A DNA stretch of 64,000 nucleotides from Endozoicomonas montiporae CL-33 (GTDB lineage: Bacteria; Pseudomonadota; Gammaproteobacteria; Pseudomonadales; Endozoicomonadaceae): positions 1,548,342 to 1,612,341 of the forward strand of contig NZ_CP013251.1 in NCBI RefSeq assembly GCF_001583435.1, written 5' to 3'. Numbering within the stretch: position 1 is the stretch's first letter; each line of letters starts with the position of its first letter. The translations under genes and the position numbers were made by a program. This document shows, one piece after another, positions 56,552 to 64,000 of the stretch. The notes beneath the pieces are model-generated. The model was given only the letters and a program-made list of their open reading frames with translations, was not told the origin of the DNA and did not search any database.

Positions 56552-58197
56552 CTCGATGCTGCAGTTTTACCTAAACAAGTAACGTATTTATCTCGATTCT
56601 AAGCTGCATCTAAAAGTTTAAACTTCCGGGCGTGTGCTTTGAGTGAGTCAGTTGCCTTTTGTTCTCCCAGGTCTCTACCAGCCATATGCCTGCTCGACTC
56701 CCGCTTGGGCAAAGTATGCTCTAAGGCTAAGGCCAGAGCCTTAAGCTCGGTATCTGGATCTTCCGATTCAACCACTGATTTCACCGTAGCAAGCAAGGCT
56801 TCTGCATTGAGGCGTTCGATCAGACAGCCTGCGGGCATTCCGGCCTGTTTGTTTTTCAGTAGGACGAATTGCTCAGGGTGCAGTAACAGCATGTGTTCGC
56901 ACAGCAGGCTCAGGATCACGCCGCGCTGCGATCCGTCAGCACCTTGCTGTTTGCTCAACCTGTTCCAGCCACAATGAGCTTTCCAGTCTTGAATGAAAAC
57001 CTCGACCAACCACCTCAAGGTGTAAATCCTGGCTATGTCGGTATGCCGCCATGACATATCTGAAGCCACCAGATAGCGATAATCCTCTTCACCCTCATAC
57101 TTCAGGGCAATAACAAAACGTCTTTTCCCATGAGCCTTAACATACAGCCGAGCAGCCAGCATCGTGACCTGCTCTTCTTTGCCACCGCGTATTATGAGTT
57201 GAGTTTCAGCGCCTTTCTGGCGCGAAAAGTAAGCTTTGAGAGTCGCTTCCGAGTGGTTTCGGTTGGATACTTTCTGATTCGAGCGCAGTTGGCTGACAAC
57301 CTGGGCTCCGCCTGTTATTTCCGCAGCCTTATCCATAAAGTCTCCTGTGCCATACAGTGCATCAGCGAGAATTGCTTTGATCGTAATGTTGGGAAACGAA
57401 TCAACAAATTCTTGCAGCATAACCAGCGTCAACGACTGCATGGTGGGGTAACGAACATGATCTGGCTCAGGACGGTTCGGTCGTTCTTTTTTCTGAATGC
57501 CTTGCTTCCTGAGCGCCTTGTCTTTCTTCCTCCATGCAGATAACTCAGGGTCAGGAATATAAAAGCGAAACCCTACTGGAAAGGTAGCTACTTCAGTAAC
57601 GAGCACCATAAACACCAGTTCCTGCCCATTAAAATAACCACCTGTTGATTTGTCTTTTATCTTATGGGCACCGTCGATTTTTGAAGTCCTTTTAGTGCGC
57701 TTTTTTCCTGTATCGTCGATAGCAAGGGTTCCACTTTGTATTCCATAGCGTAGAAGAATATTTCTGACGCTGGCCTGTAGCAGGCTTTGCCATGCAATTT
57801 CTGCTTGATAAAACATCCAGCACAGACGGGTCGCTTTGAATCTGCCTAAGCTTCTGCGCTCAAAAGCAGCCCAGTTAATAGTTTTAGTTACCACGATTCC
57901 CATGATAAAAACGCCCAGTGCCACTTTCTGGGATCTACTCAACTGCGCAGAGGAATTGATGGACTTGAGCGAATCATTCAAAGCATCCAGAAAGGCAGTG
58001 ACAACGGGTAATGGGCGAATTAGCAAGATACGACACTTGACGGTTATTAAGTTCCTATGAGATCTTACCTCCAACCTGCTGCTGTGGCTATGATGGAATC
58101 TCGCAAGGCTTGAATTCGGAGCTGCAGTAGTAGTCTGCTCTTATGCCACCCTGCCATTTCCTGCTCTCCCTCAAATATCAAAAACTGCAGCATCGAG
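56552..58197 (-). mobile_element. Unclassified DDE-type IS (1646 bp) in the phosphoesterase gene
   Basis: Ends CTCGATGCTGCAGTTTT and, inverted, CTCGATGCTGCAGTTTTT; 5-bp duplication TATCA (56547-56551, 58198-58202). Confidence 0.9.
56599..58074 (-). CDS. DDE transposase, family uncertain (IS4/ISH3/IS701-like)
   Basis: A 491-residue transposase: first Asp in TLAIDDTGKKRTKRTSKIDG, second in IKAILADALYGTGDF, and the terminal block YTLRWLVEVFIQDWKAHCGW with the Glu. The frame may start at a later Met. Complete, so the element could be active. Confidence 0.78.
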   Translation of the reverse strand: MEVRSHRNLITVKCRILLIRPLPVVTAFLDALNDSLKSINSSAQLSRSQKVALGVFIMGIVVTKTINWAAFERRSLGRFKATRLCWMFYQAEIAWQSLLQASVRNILLRYGIQSGTLAIDDTGKKRTKRTSKIDGAHKIKDKSTGGYFNGQELVFMVLVTEVATFPVGFRFYIPDPELSAWRKKDKALRKQGIQKKERPNRPEPDHVRYPTMQSLTLVMLQEFVDSFPNITIKAILADALYGTGDFMDKAAEITGGAQVVSQLRSNQKVSNRNHSEATLKAYFSRQKGAETQLIIRGGKEEQVTMLAARLYVKAHGKRRFVIALKYEGEEDYRYLVASDMSWRHTDIARIYTLRWLVEVFIQDWKAHCGWNRLSKQQGADGSQRGVILSLLCEHMLLLHPEQFVLLKNKQAGMPAGCLIERLNAEALLATVKSVVESEDPDTELKALALALEHTLPKRESSRHMAGRDLGEQKATDSLKAHARKFKLLDAA

Positions 58198-58540
58198 TAT
58201 CAGGGACTCCATGACACAAGAAAATACCTTCTGGGAGAGATAATGTAGAAGGTAAAGACTTCATCCATGGCAGAGCTTCATTTGGTAATTCTGCAAGTAT
58301 GAACTGCATTGTAGGATTATCTGATATTTCCTCTGGAGTAGCCTCATAAATTTGGCGATCCTGATTCCCCCTGATTGTAATCATTTCTTCGGATCGTAAA
58401 AGTTCATAAGTTTCTTTGGGTGCGAGAGGACCATATAAGATATCGCCAAGATTTATGAATTTCCTCGCCCCTTTCTGTTTTGCATCTTTGATTACTGATT
58501 CTAATGCCCAGATATTGCTATGAATATCTGATAAAACTGC

Positions 58541-60146
58541 CAGCAATTCCCGACGAATTAATTCAGCCCAACAGTACCAAGGTCTGAGAAGGACCCATAA
58601 AAAAGCAAATTCCTGAACTTTGAGCTAAATTTCATGCAGTACTCATTCACTGTCGTATTTCTATGCCTGCTAAGCAAGACAAAATTTTGGTCGATCGGTT
58701 AATCAATACTGTTCGCCAGCAAGCATCCCTAATACCTGATCATCGTCCCAATAATTGCAAGGAAAAAATTCTTCTCTCTGATGCAATAATGTCCGGTCTG
58801 GCTGTGATGCACATGAAATGCCCTTCACTTCTGAGCTTTGAGCATGAATGTAAAAATCCAAGGGTTGTTCACAACCTGCGCCAGATGTACGGCGTTCAGC
58901 GTATTCCCAGTGACACCCATCTGCGGGAGATACTTGACCCTATTGAAACTGATCATTTCAGGCCATTTTTCAAGTCACTCTTCTCTTACGTCCAGAGTTC
59001 GAAGTGGCTAAAAAAGTTTCAGTATTTTGAAGAAGGCTATCTGGCTCCAGTGGATGGTACAGGGCATTTCGCTTCAGGCAAGATTAGCTGCCCTGAATGT
59101 TGTATCAAAAAAGCCGATACTGATACCCCCCAGTATTACCACCAACTGTTGGCTATATGTCTGGTCAAGCCCGGACAAAAAGAGGTCTTGCCTCTGATGC
59201 CAGAGCCTATTACCAAGCAGGTCAATGCTTCTAAAAACGATTGCGAAAAAACCGCACTAAAGCGGTTGCTGGAAAACGTCTACAGAGAACATCCCAAACT
59301 AAAACTGGTACTGACATTTGATGACCTGTATTCAGATGGGCCGACGATAAAAATGGTCAAGTCTTATGGGTACAGCTTCATTATGGTGGCCAAGGACAGC
59401 GACCATGCGTCATTGGTTGAGGCGGTTGATACTCTGGATGCCAGGGGTGAGGTTAACCGTTATGAATACGTTGATGAGGACGGCTACCGGCACTGGTTCA
59501 GATACGTCAACAACGTTCCCATCAACAAGAGTCACAAGGATGTTCTGGTCAACTATCTGGAATATGTTGAGATTAGCCCCAAGGGCGAGAAATACACCAA
59601 TGTCTGGGTAACAGATATCCAACTGACTGACGACAGCGTCACCAGAGTGATGCGCGGAGGCCGTGCGAAATGGAAGATTGAAAATGAAACCTTCAACACG
59701 CTCAAGACACAGGGTTACCACCTCGAACACAACTACGGACACGGCAAGGAGCATTTGGCTACAAACTTTGCCTGCCTGACGTTTACCGCCTTCCTTATTG
59801 ATCAGATAGAACAGTTAGGGTGTTGCTTGTTTCAGAAAGCCTGGACGGCAAGCCACTCTAAAAAAGCGCTTTGGGAGCATATGAGAAGCCTGTTTCAGTG
59901 GTTTTTCATTGACTCTTGGCGAGACTTTTTTATGGCAATAATCTCAAGAACCTCTGAAGGAGTTGGTCATAATATCCGTTCTGTTATTCCAGATACTTCA
60001 TAGCTGCCGGGGTGAGCCTGTGTCTGAGCGAAAAATTCATCCAGAATGTCAGCTTTGGGCTGAAGGTTGTTTGCTGCAAATCCGAAAAATGGTTCACCCT
60101 GCAGCAGGGTATACGTCTTAAGGCGTATATTTGTCGGGAATTGCTG
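58541..60146 (+). mobile_element. Unclassified DDE-type IS, copy B (1606 bp)
   Basis: Ends CAGCAATTCCCGAC / GTCGGGAATTGCTG; 9-bp duplication TAAAACTGC (58532-58540, 60147-60155), seven codons into the phosphoesterase gene. Inverted relative to copy A. Confidence 0.94.
58663..60003 (+). CDS. DDE transposase of copy B, intact
   Basis: A 446-residue transposase: APVDGTGHFASGKISCPECC (Asp, and a Cys pair), VLTFDDLYSDGPTIKMVKSY (Asp) and KWKIENETFNTLKTQGYHLE (Glu). It is the only intact member among three related elements here. It fits none of the named IS families I know well; ISNCY/IS4-like is the nearest. Confidence 0.85.
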   Translation: MPAKQDKILVDRLINTVRQQASLIPDHRPNNCKEKILLSDAIMSGLAVMHMKCPSLLSFEHECKNPRVVHNLRQMYGVQRIPSDTHLREILDPIETDHFRPFFKSLFSYVQSSKWLKKFQYFEEGYLAPVDGTGHFASGKISCPECCIKKADTDTPQYYHQLLAICLVKPGQKEVLPLMPEPITKQVNASKNDCEKTALKRLLENVYREHPKLKLVLTFDDLYSDGPTIKMVKSYGYSFIMVAKDSDHASLVEAVDTLDARGEVNRYEYVDEDGYRHWFRYVNNVPINKSHKDVLVNYLEYVEISPKGEKYTNVWVTDIQLTDDSVTRVMRGGRAKWKIENETFNTLKTQGYHLEHNYGHGKEHLATNFACLTFTAFLIDQIEQLGCCLFQKAWTASHSKKALWEHMRSLFQWFFIDSWRDFFMAIISRTSEGVGHNIRSVIPDTS

Positions 60147-60189
60147 TAAAACTGCAATTTTACTCATAATGTTTTTGTTTTGTATGGCT

Positions 60190-60276
60190 GCATAACGCTT
60201 GGTTCAGCCGCGCCGCCGACGGCGGCGTCGGGTGGAGGGGCGAAGCCCCGGAACGAACTGGAACCATTTGTTATGC
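60190..60276 (+). repeat. attC 29
   Basis: R'' GCATAAC, TGGTTCAG / CTGGAACCA, R' GTTATGC; 87 bp; gives the TAA stop of the minus-strand gene on its right. Confidence 0.92.
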
Positions 60277-61245
60277 GTGTTCTCTGAATATTTCGTCGTA
60301 GTTTCTATCTTTTATATACTCAAGAATACTATCAATTTCGGTAGATTCTTTATTACAGCCATTTTCTGAGTTTTTCTCGCAATAGTCATCAGGATACCAA
60401 GTGATTCCTATTGGTAAATCTTCAATGATTGTTTTAGGAAATGTCCTACCTGAAGAAAGAGAGTACATTCTTTCACTATCTAAATCATAACCCTCAAAAC
60501 TAAAGTTGAGTTCTTTGAGGCATATTCTTGTAATTGCTTTAAATTGGTAACGAGTACGCCAATAACCCCAGTCCCATAGAGTTCTTGTCGGAATATATTT
60601 GTATATGGTTTTTTCTTTACTTTTTATAGTAGGCACTACTATAAGTAAATTAACGTTTTGTTCGCGCTTTTCAGATAACTCTAGGTTTTCAACACTTTTG
60701 AATGCAATTACTTCAAAATCATAGCCATGATTAAGTTTAATGTTTTTTATTAGGCTTAATAACCCATGTTCCATTTTGTAATAATCTTTTGTATCATATA
60801 TTTTTTTCTCACCTGTTTCTAGCCATTCTCTCCTTACATTGAAAGTAGAGCAAGCCCAATCTATGACCGCAGGAGATAGTTTTAATAGTAACTTTTCCTT
60901 ATTTGAAACATCCGTTAAAGTTATTGAAAACTCTTCTGGCAAAAAACGTGGAATCTCATTTTTATGTATATCATGAATTTCTAGTAAATTAATGAATCTA
61001 TCAACTATATCAAGAACATTTTCTGTTTTCTTGATCTCATCTTTTTTTACTTCTTCCTTTATCTCTACTTTTACTTCACTTTCCTTTGTCACCATTTCAG
61101 TTTTGTCAGAACTATCCTTTTTGAATTGCAATATTGTTGCAGTTAGAAAAGAACCGAGAAAAGCGGCAATTGGTTCAAATCCAGGAGCAAAAAATACCCA
61201 ACTGAATGTTACGGCAACAGCCGACCAAGCTAGGATTTTGATCAA
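60271..61245 (-). CDS. Membrane-anchored coiled-coil cassette protein, unknown
   Basis: The largest uninterrupted cassette product (324 aa), AT-rich. Two hydrophobic stretches at the start (LAWSAVAVTFSWVFFAPGF, IAAFLGSFLTATIL), then a Lys/Glu-rich probable coiled coil (SEVKVEIKEEVKKDEIKKTE), then a soluble region. LSPAVIDWACSTFNVRREWL followed by ETGEKK resembles the end of the helix-turn-helix domain in phage repressors, though a full domain is not evident. A membrane sensor is one reading. No named family. Confidence 0.6.
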   Translation of the reverse strand: MIKILAWSAVAVTFSWVFFAPGFEPIAAFLGSFLTATILQFKKDSSDKTEMVTKESEVKVEIKEEVKKDEIKKTENVLDIVDRFINLLEIHDIHKNEIPRFLPEEFSITLTDVSNKEKLLLKLSPAVIDWACSTFNVRREWLETGEKKIYDTKDYYKMEHGLLSLIKNIKLNHGYDFEVIAFKSVENLELSEKREQNVNLLIVVPTIKSKEKTIYKYIPTRTLWDWGYWRTRYQFKAITRICLKELNFSFEGYDLDSERMYSLSSGRTFPKTIIEDLPIGITWYPDDYCEKNSENGCNKESTEIDSILEYIKDRNYDEIFREHA

Positions 61246-61282
61246 TTATATTCCTCCCATGAGCTTGATGATTTGTATAAAC

Positions 61283-61358
61283 GCATAACGCCTGCTTCAG
61301 CGGCAGCCGAAAGGCTGTCCGGTGAGCGCAGCGAACGCACTGGAAGCATTTGTTATGC
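61283..61358 (+). repeat. attC 30
   Basis: R'' GCATAAC, TGCTTCAG / CTGGAAGCA, R' GTTATGC; 76 bp. Confidence 0.92.
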
Positions 61359-61382
61359 GGCTGCGGATATAGGAAACGAACC

Positions 61383-61637
61383 GTGAAAAAAGAAAGTAAC
61401 GCTCTCGAACAACTAGAACTTTGGAATATCCTTTATCCCAACAAACCATTGCAGATTGGGTGCAAGGTAAAGGTACATCCCGATTGTCCATATCAAACAG
61501 ACTGGAATGATGAATACATCATTACTGGGCTGTGCGTAGATTATCATCGAGACTGTAAATTAAATATTACCATCGCTGACCATCTAACAGATGCTGGCTC
61601 AGATGGATGGGGAGCTGGGGATTTGGTAGCCGCATAA
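61383..61637 (+). CDS. Small cassette protein, SH3-like by eye
   Basis: An 84-residue protein (KPLQIGCKVKVHPDCPYQTD then WNDEYIITGLCVDYHRDCKL and GWGAGDLVAA). The pattern of short beta strands (V-K-V-H, Y-I-I-T-G, L-N-I-T-I-A) suggests a small barrel. Start is GTG 61383. Stop in attC 31. Confidence 0.58.
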   Translation: MKKESNALEQLELWNILYPNKPLQIGCKVKVHPDCPYQTDWNDEYIITGLCVDYHRDCKLNITIADHLTDAGSDGWGAGDLVAA

Positions 61638-61690
61638 CGCCTGCTTCAGTGGCGTGCCGAAGGCACGTCCATTGGAAGCATTTATTATGT
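61632..61690 (+). repeat. attC 31, damaged core
   Basis: R'' GCATAAC, TGCTTCAG / TTGGAAGCA; R' reads ATTATGT in place of GTTATGT; 59 bp. Last site of the window. Confidence 0.83.
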
Positions 61691-61720
61691 TGTGGTGCTA
61701 ATTAACAAAGGTGAAAAGTT

Positions 61721-61845
61721 ATGAACACAACTGAAAATATGATATTTGATCGGGCATTAAGACACATGGAAGAACTCACACAGCACAACAATCATACCGA
61801 ATGTTACATTGCTGGTTGTGGATTACTTGGTAAGTCTGCCAGTAA
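61721..61845 (+). pseudogene. Cassette gene cut by IS21 copy 2
   Basis: MNTTENMIFDRALRHMEELT then QHNNHTECYIAGCGLLGKSA; cut by the IS edge at 61846. AAAGGTG lies upstream of the ATG. The remainder, if any, lies past the window end. Confidence 0.6.
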
Positions 61846-61951
61846 TGTTAACTCCGCTTTAATATGACCTTCTTCCACCGGTTTGAGATGACCCGTTTTC
61901 AGCAATACTTTTGACCCGCTTTCAACGGTTAAGTTCACTGTGTTTTCAGGT

Positions 61952-62713
61952 TTATTTCTTGGCAGAAGTGCCTTTCAGTAATCCAGCTTTGCGCTTCTCT
62001 TTCAGGCGGTAACTCTCACCTTTGATATTGAGAGTTGTCGCATGATGCAGTAGCCGATCCAAGATCGCAGTGGCTATGGCTTGATCGCCAAAGATCTCGC
62101 CCCAGTCGACAAAGCTCTTATTCGAGGTCAGGATGATACTTGCCTTTTCGTAACGGCGAGTCACGAGTCGGAAGAAAAGGCTGGCTTCATCCTGATCCAT
62201 AGGAAGGTAGCCAATTTCATCCAGTACCAGCAGCTTTGGGTACATCAGTTGCTGCATCTGTCTTTCAAGCCGGTTCTCCTGCAACGCTTTTTTCAGCGTA
62301 GTCATCAGCTTGTCGAGGCTCATGAACATAACCCGATGTCCGGCTTCTGCTGCCTTAACAGCCAGAGCTATTGCCAGATGTGTTTTACCAACACCTGGCG
62401 GTCCGAGTAATACGACATTTTCAGCACGATCAACAAAACCAAGACCGGAGAGTTCCCGAACCACTTTTCGGTCAACGGTCGGCTGAAAGCTGTAGTCAAA
62501 CTGCTCTAATGTTTTTAGCCATGGTAACCGGGCTTGCTTTAGACGACTCTCAAGCCCTTTCTGGTGACGGCCAGCCCACTCAGTAGAAAGCACTTCTACC
62601 AGGAACTCCCGGTAATTCAGGTCTTTCTTGCTGGCTTGCTCACACAGGGTATCAAGGTTGTCAGCCAGGTGGTCAAGCTTAAGGCGATTGACCAGTGTCG
62701 TTAACTGTTCCAT
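61952..62713 (-). CDS. istB: IS21 helper ATPase IstB (copy 2)
   Basis: Same as the IstB at 24867-25628: Walker A GPPGVGKTHLAIAL, Walker B LLVLDEIGYLPMD, TGATG overlap with istA. Confidence 0.92.
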   Translation of the reverse strand: MEQLTTLVNRLKLDHLADNLDTLCEQASKKDLNYREFLVEVLSTEWAGRHQKGLESRLKQARLPWLKTLEQFDYSFQPTVDRKVVRELSGLGFVDRAENVVLLGPPGVGKTHLAIALAVKAAEAGHRVMFMSLDKLMTTLKKALQENRLERQMQQLMYPKLLVLDEIGYLPMDQDEASLFFRLVTRRYEKASIILTSNKSFVDWGEIFGDQAIATAILDRLLHHATTLNIKGESYRLKEKRKAGLLKGTSAKK

Positions 62714-63891
62714 CACACCACCTCCTCATAATGGCTGAGGTCACGGGTTTCAACCTTGATCTCGTCATACAGGGCACGGTGGTGGGTGGCGTCGAGTACC
62801 CAGCGGTTCTTTGCGTCAACCAGCAGATGGCTGGCAACGAGGGTATCGTCCGGGCCATAAACCCGTAGCTGCCGGTCAAGTCCCATGCGGATACTGACTT
62901 GCTGACCAACCAAAGTACTGGGAACACTGTAGCGATTCGTCTTAAAATTAATGTAACCATCAACCGGCACACGTCGTGTTTCCCGGTAGCTGGTGTCATA
63001 ACGAATATCCGGTAGCTTTTGAAGGTGCGGCTGTTCTTTAGCAAAGCGGTCAGCCACTTTTTCTTTCAGAGTGTCATGATGGCGTTCATCTGCTACGTTG
63101 GTCAGCCAGTCTCCCAGTTGCTGGTTCAAGTGCTCAAGGCTTTCAAAGCTGCGATAGCGCTGGAAGAAGTTTTCTTTTACGTAGCGCACCATACGCTCGG
63201 TTTTTCCCTTGGTCTGTGCTCTGTAGGGTTTGCAGGCTTTAGGCTGAAACTCGTAGTGTCGAGACAACAACAGAAAACCTTCATTAAACTTCACCTGTCC
63301 GTTACCAGGATGCTCCAGAACTGCAGCCTTCTGGTTATCAACCAGTACCTGCGCACTTGAACCCCCGAACCACTCGAACGCCCGGATCAGGCTTTCATAA
63401 GTGTGTTCCGCATCATTGCTGTAAGCAGCAAAGGCATAGAAGCGGCGTGAGTAGCCCAGAACATTAACGGAGACATAAACTTTGCGAAGCTCACCTCCAA
63501 CTTCGATCTGCAGTTCTCCCCAGTCGTGCTGCAACTGGTGACCGGGAGCCGTTTCATAACGGGTGGTCGCCTTGCTTTCACGCAGGGTGCGTTTAGGGTG
63601 GATATAGTCCCGTAAAATGGTGATGCCACCGGCATATCCCTGCCCTTTGATTTCGGCAAATATGACCTCGGCATTCCAGACATTCTCAGCCAGTAACGCG
63701 TCAATGACGGATTTGAAATCATCAAGCTTACTCTGGCGAACACCGGATTTGCGTCTGGGTGGTGGCCCTTGCCTTTGCAGGGCTCTCTTGACGGTACTGA
63801 CAGAGCAACCTCTCTGGCAGGCAATGTCCTCAAGATAGCAGCCTTTGTCTCTGGCTTGCTTTATCATAAGGTAGTCCTCTCGGTTGATCAT
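62713..63891 (-). CDS. istA: IS21 transposase IstA (copy 2)
   Basis: Same as the IstA at 25628-26806 (392 aa), with intact HTH and DDE core (LQHDWGELQIEVG, AQVLVDNQKAAV, KGKTERMVRYVKENFF). Confidence 0.93.
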   Translation of the reverse strand: MINREDYLMIKQARDKGCYLEDIACQRGCSVSTVKRALQRQGPPPRRKSGVRQSKLDDFKSVIDALLAENVWNAEVIFAEIKGQGYAGGITILRDYIHPKRTLRESKATTRYETAPGHQLQHDWGELQIEVGGELRKVYVSVNVLGYSRRFYAFAAYSNDAEHTYESLIRAFEWFGGSSAQVLVDNQKAAVLEHPGNGQVKFNEGFLLLSRHYEFQPKACKPYRAQTKGKTERMVRYVKENFFQRYRSFESLEHLNQQLGDWLTNVADERHHDTLKEKVADRFAKEQPHLQKLPDIRYDTSYRETRRVPVDGYINFKTNRYSVPSTLVGQQVSIRMGLDRQLRVYGPDDTLVASHLLVDAKNRWVLDATHHRALYDEIKVETRDLSHYEEVV

Positions 63892-64000
63892 GGCTCCTTT
63901 TCCTGAGTGCTGATAACACTATGGGATTCGGCCATGAAGTGGTAAATCGAGAGGTCATTTCAAACCGGTGATTTGGGGTCATTTATTGGCGGAGGTAACA

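Larger units (their letters stand above)
56155..60167 (-). pseudogene. YfcE-type metallophosphoesterase cassette gene, interrupted twice
   Basis: Three pieces (60167-60147, 58531-58203, 56551-56155) join in frame to a 248-residue calcineurin-like phosphoesterase when both IS elements and one copy of each duplication are removed. Metal-binding motifs are all there: SDIHSN, GDILYGP, GNQD, CHGVPD, GHSHIP and NPGSVGLP. Substrate unknown (phosphodiester or nucleotide). It is reversed in its cassette and takes its TAA stop from attC 28's R' core. Confidence 0.9.
29146..61845 (+). other. Integron-type gene-cassette array without a visible integrase
   Basis: 29 complete and 2 partial attC sites, spaced mostly 0.3-1 kb apart between single small ORFs, all in the same orientation (recombination core GTTRRRY-like at the right end). 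By orientation the attI/intI end should lie to the left, where an IS1595 nest now sits; no IntI-type tyrosine recombinase occurs in the window. IS elements and a MITE are inserted at about ten places. Confidence 0.9.
61846..64000 (-). mobile_element. IS21-family element, copy 2 (2155 bp)
   Basis: Runs from TGTTAACTCC to GGTAACA at the last base of the window; same length as copy 1 and no difference was noticed on reading, same orientation. The right target duplication cannot be seen. Confidence 0.93.

Noticed and set aside
59967..60167. 66-residue minus-strand ORF beginning MSKIAVLQQ
   Set aside because: Its first seven codons are the true start of the phosphoesterase; the rest is the IS end read in reverse.
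29628..61690. Regular GC-rich repeats taken as CRISPR or REP elements
   Set aside because: The units are 47-87 bp, spaced by ORFs of variable length and fold with paired cores ending GTTRRRY-like; this is attC, not CRISPR or REP.

Overview
The window looks like a chromosomal segment of a gammaproteobacterium, most likely an Endozoicomonas-like marine symbiont (Oceanospirillales). This is an inference. It rests on gammaproteobacterial-type SstT, FadH and MnmH, a steroid-catabolism block, a secreted OTU-type protease and very heavy insertion-sequence (IS) load. No rRNA, tRNA or CRISPR array was seen.

Region 1 (1-20.8 kb) is ordinary chromosome. It starts with the end of sstT. It then carries a steroid/lipid catabolic block: a LuxR regulator, a KstD-type flavoprotein, several short-chain dehydrogenases, FadH, the reductase KshB, the Rieske oxygenase KshA and a MarR regulator. 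KstD plus KshA/KshB would together open ring B of 3-ketosteroids; the SDRs are candidate hydroxysteroid dehydrogenases. Two TTGTA-N3-TACAA palindromes lie in the kshA promoter and are probable MarR operators. Between kshB and the MarR gene sit a secreted OTU-fold protein, a truncated DUF481 gene and a GNAT acetyltransferase. PatB, a PheC-like protein, a DMT transporter, MnmH and a glycine-rich secreted protein follow.

Region 2 (20.8-29.1 kb) is a mobile-element pile-up. An IS4/IS1380-type element is followed by a four-level nest: IS1595 contains IS3, which contains an unclassified DDE element, which contains IS21. Target duplications and re-joined reading frames prove the two inner insertions.

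Region 3 (29.1-61.8 kb) is a gene-cassette array with 29 complete and 2 partial attC sites (47-87 bp), all in plus orientation. No integron integrase is visible, so within this window it is a CALIN (cluster of attC sites lacking an integrase); the attI side is where the IS nest lies. Cassettes are small and mostly unknown. Recognisable ones include HigBA, Lar-like and NinX/DUF2591-like proteins, phage-type small proteins, a GyrI-like protein, a metallophosphoesterase, lipoproteins and zinc-ribbon proteins. Ten or so IS copies and a 131-bp MITE have landed in the array, and several cassette genes can be rebuilt exactly by removing them.

Region 4 (61.8-64 kb) is a second IS21 copy, apparently identical and in the same orientation as the first, ending exactly at the window edge. 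Together the two copies bracket the whole array as direct repeats.
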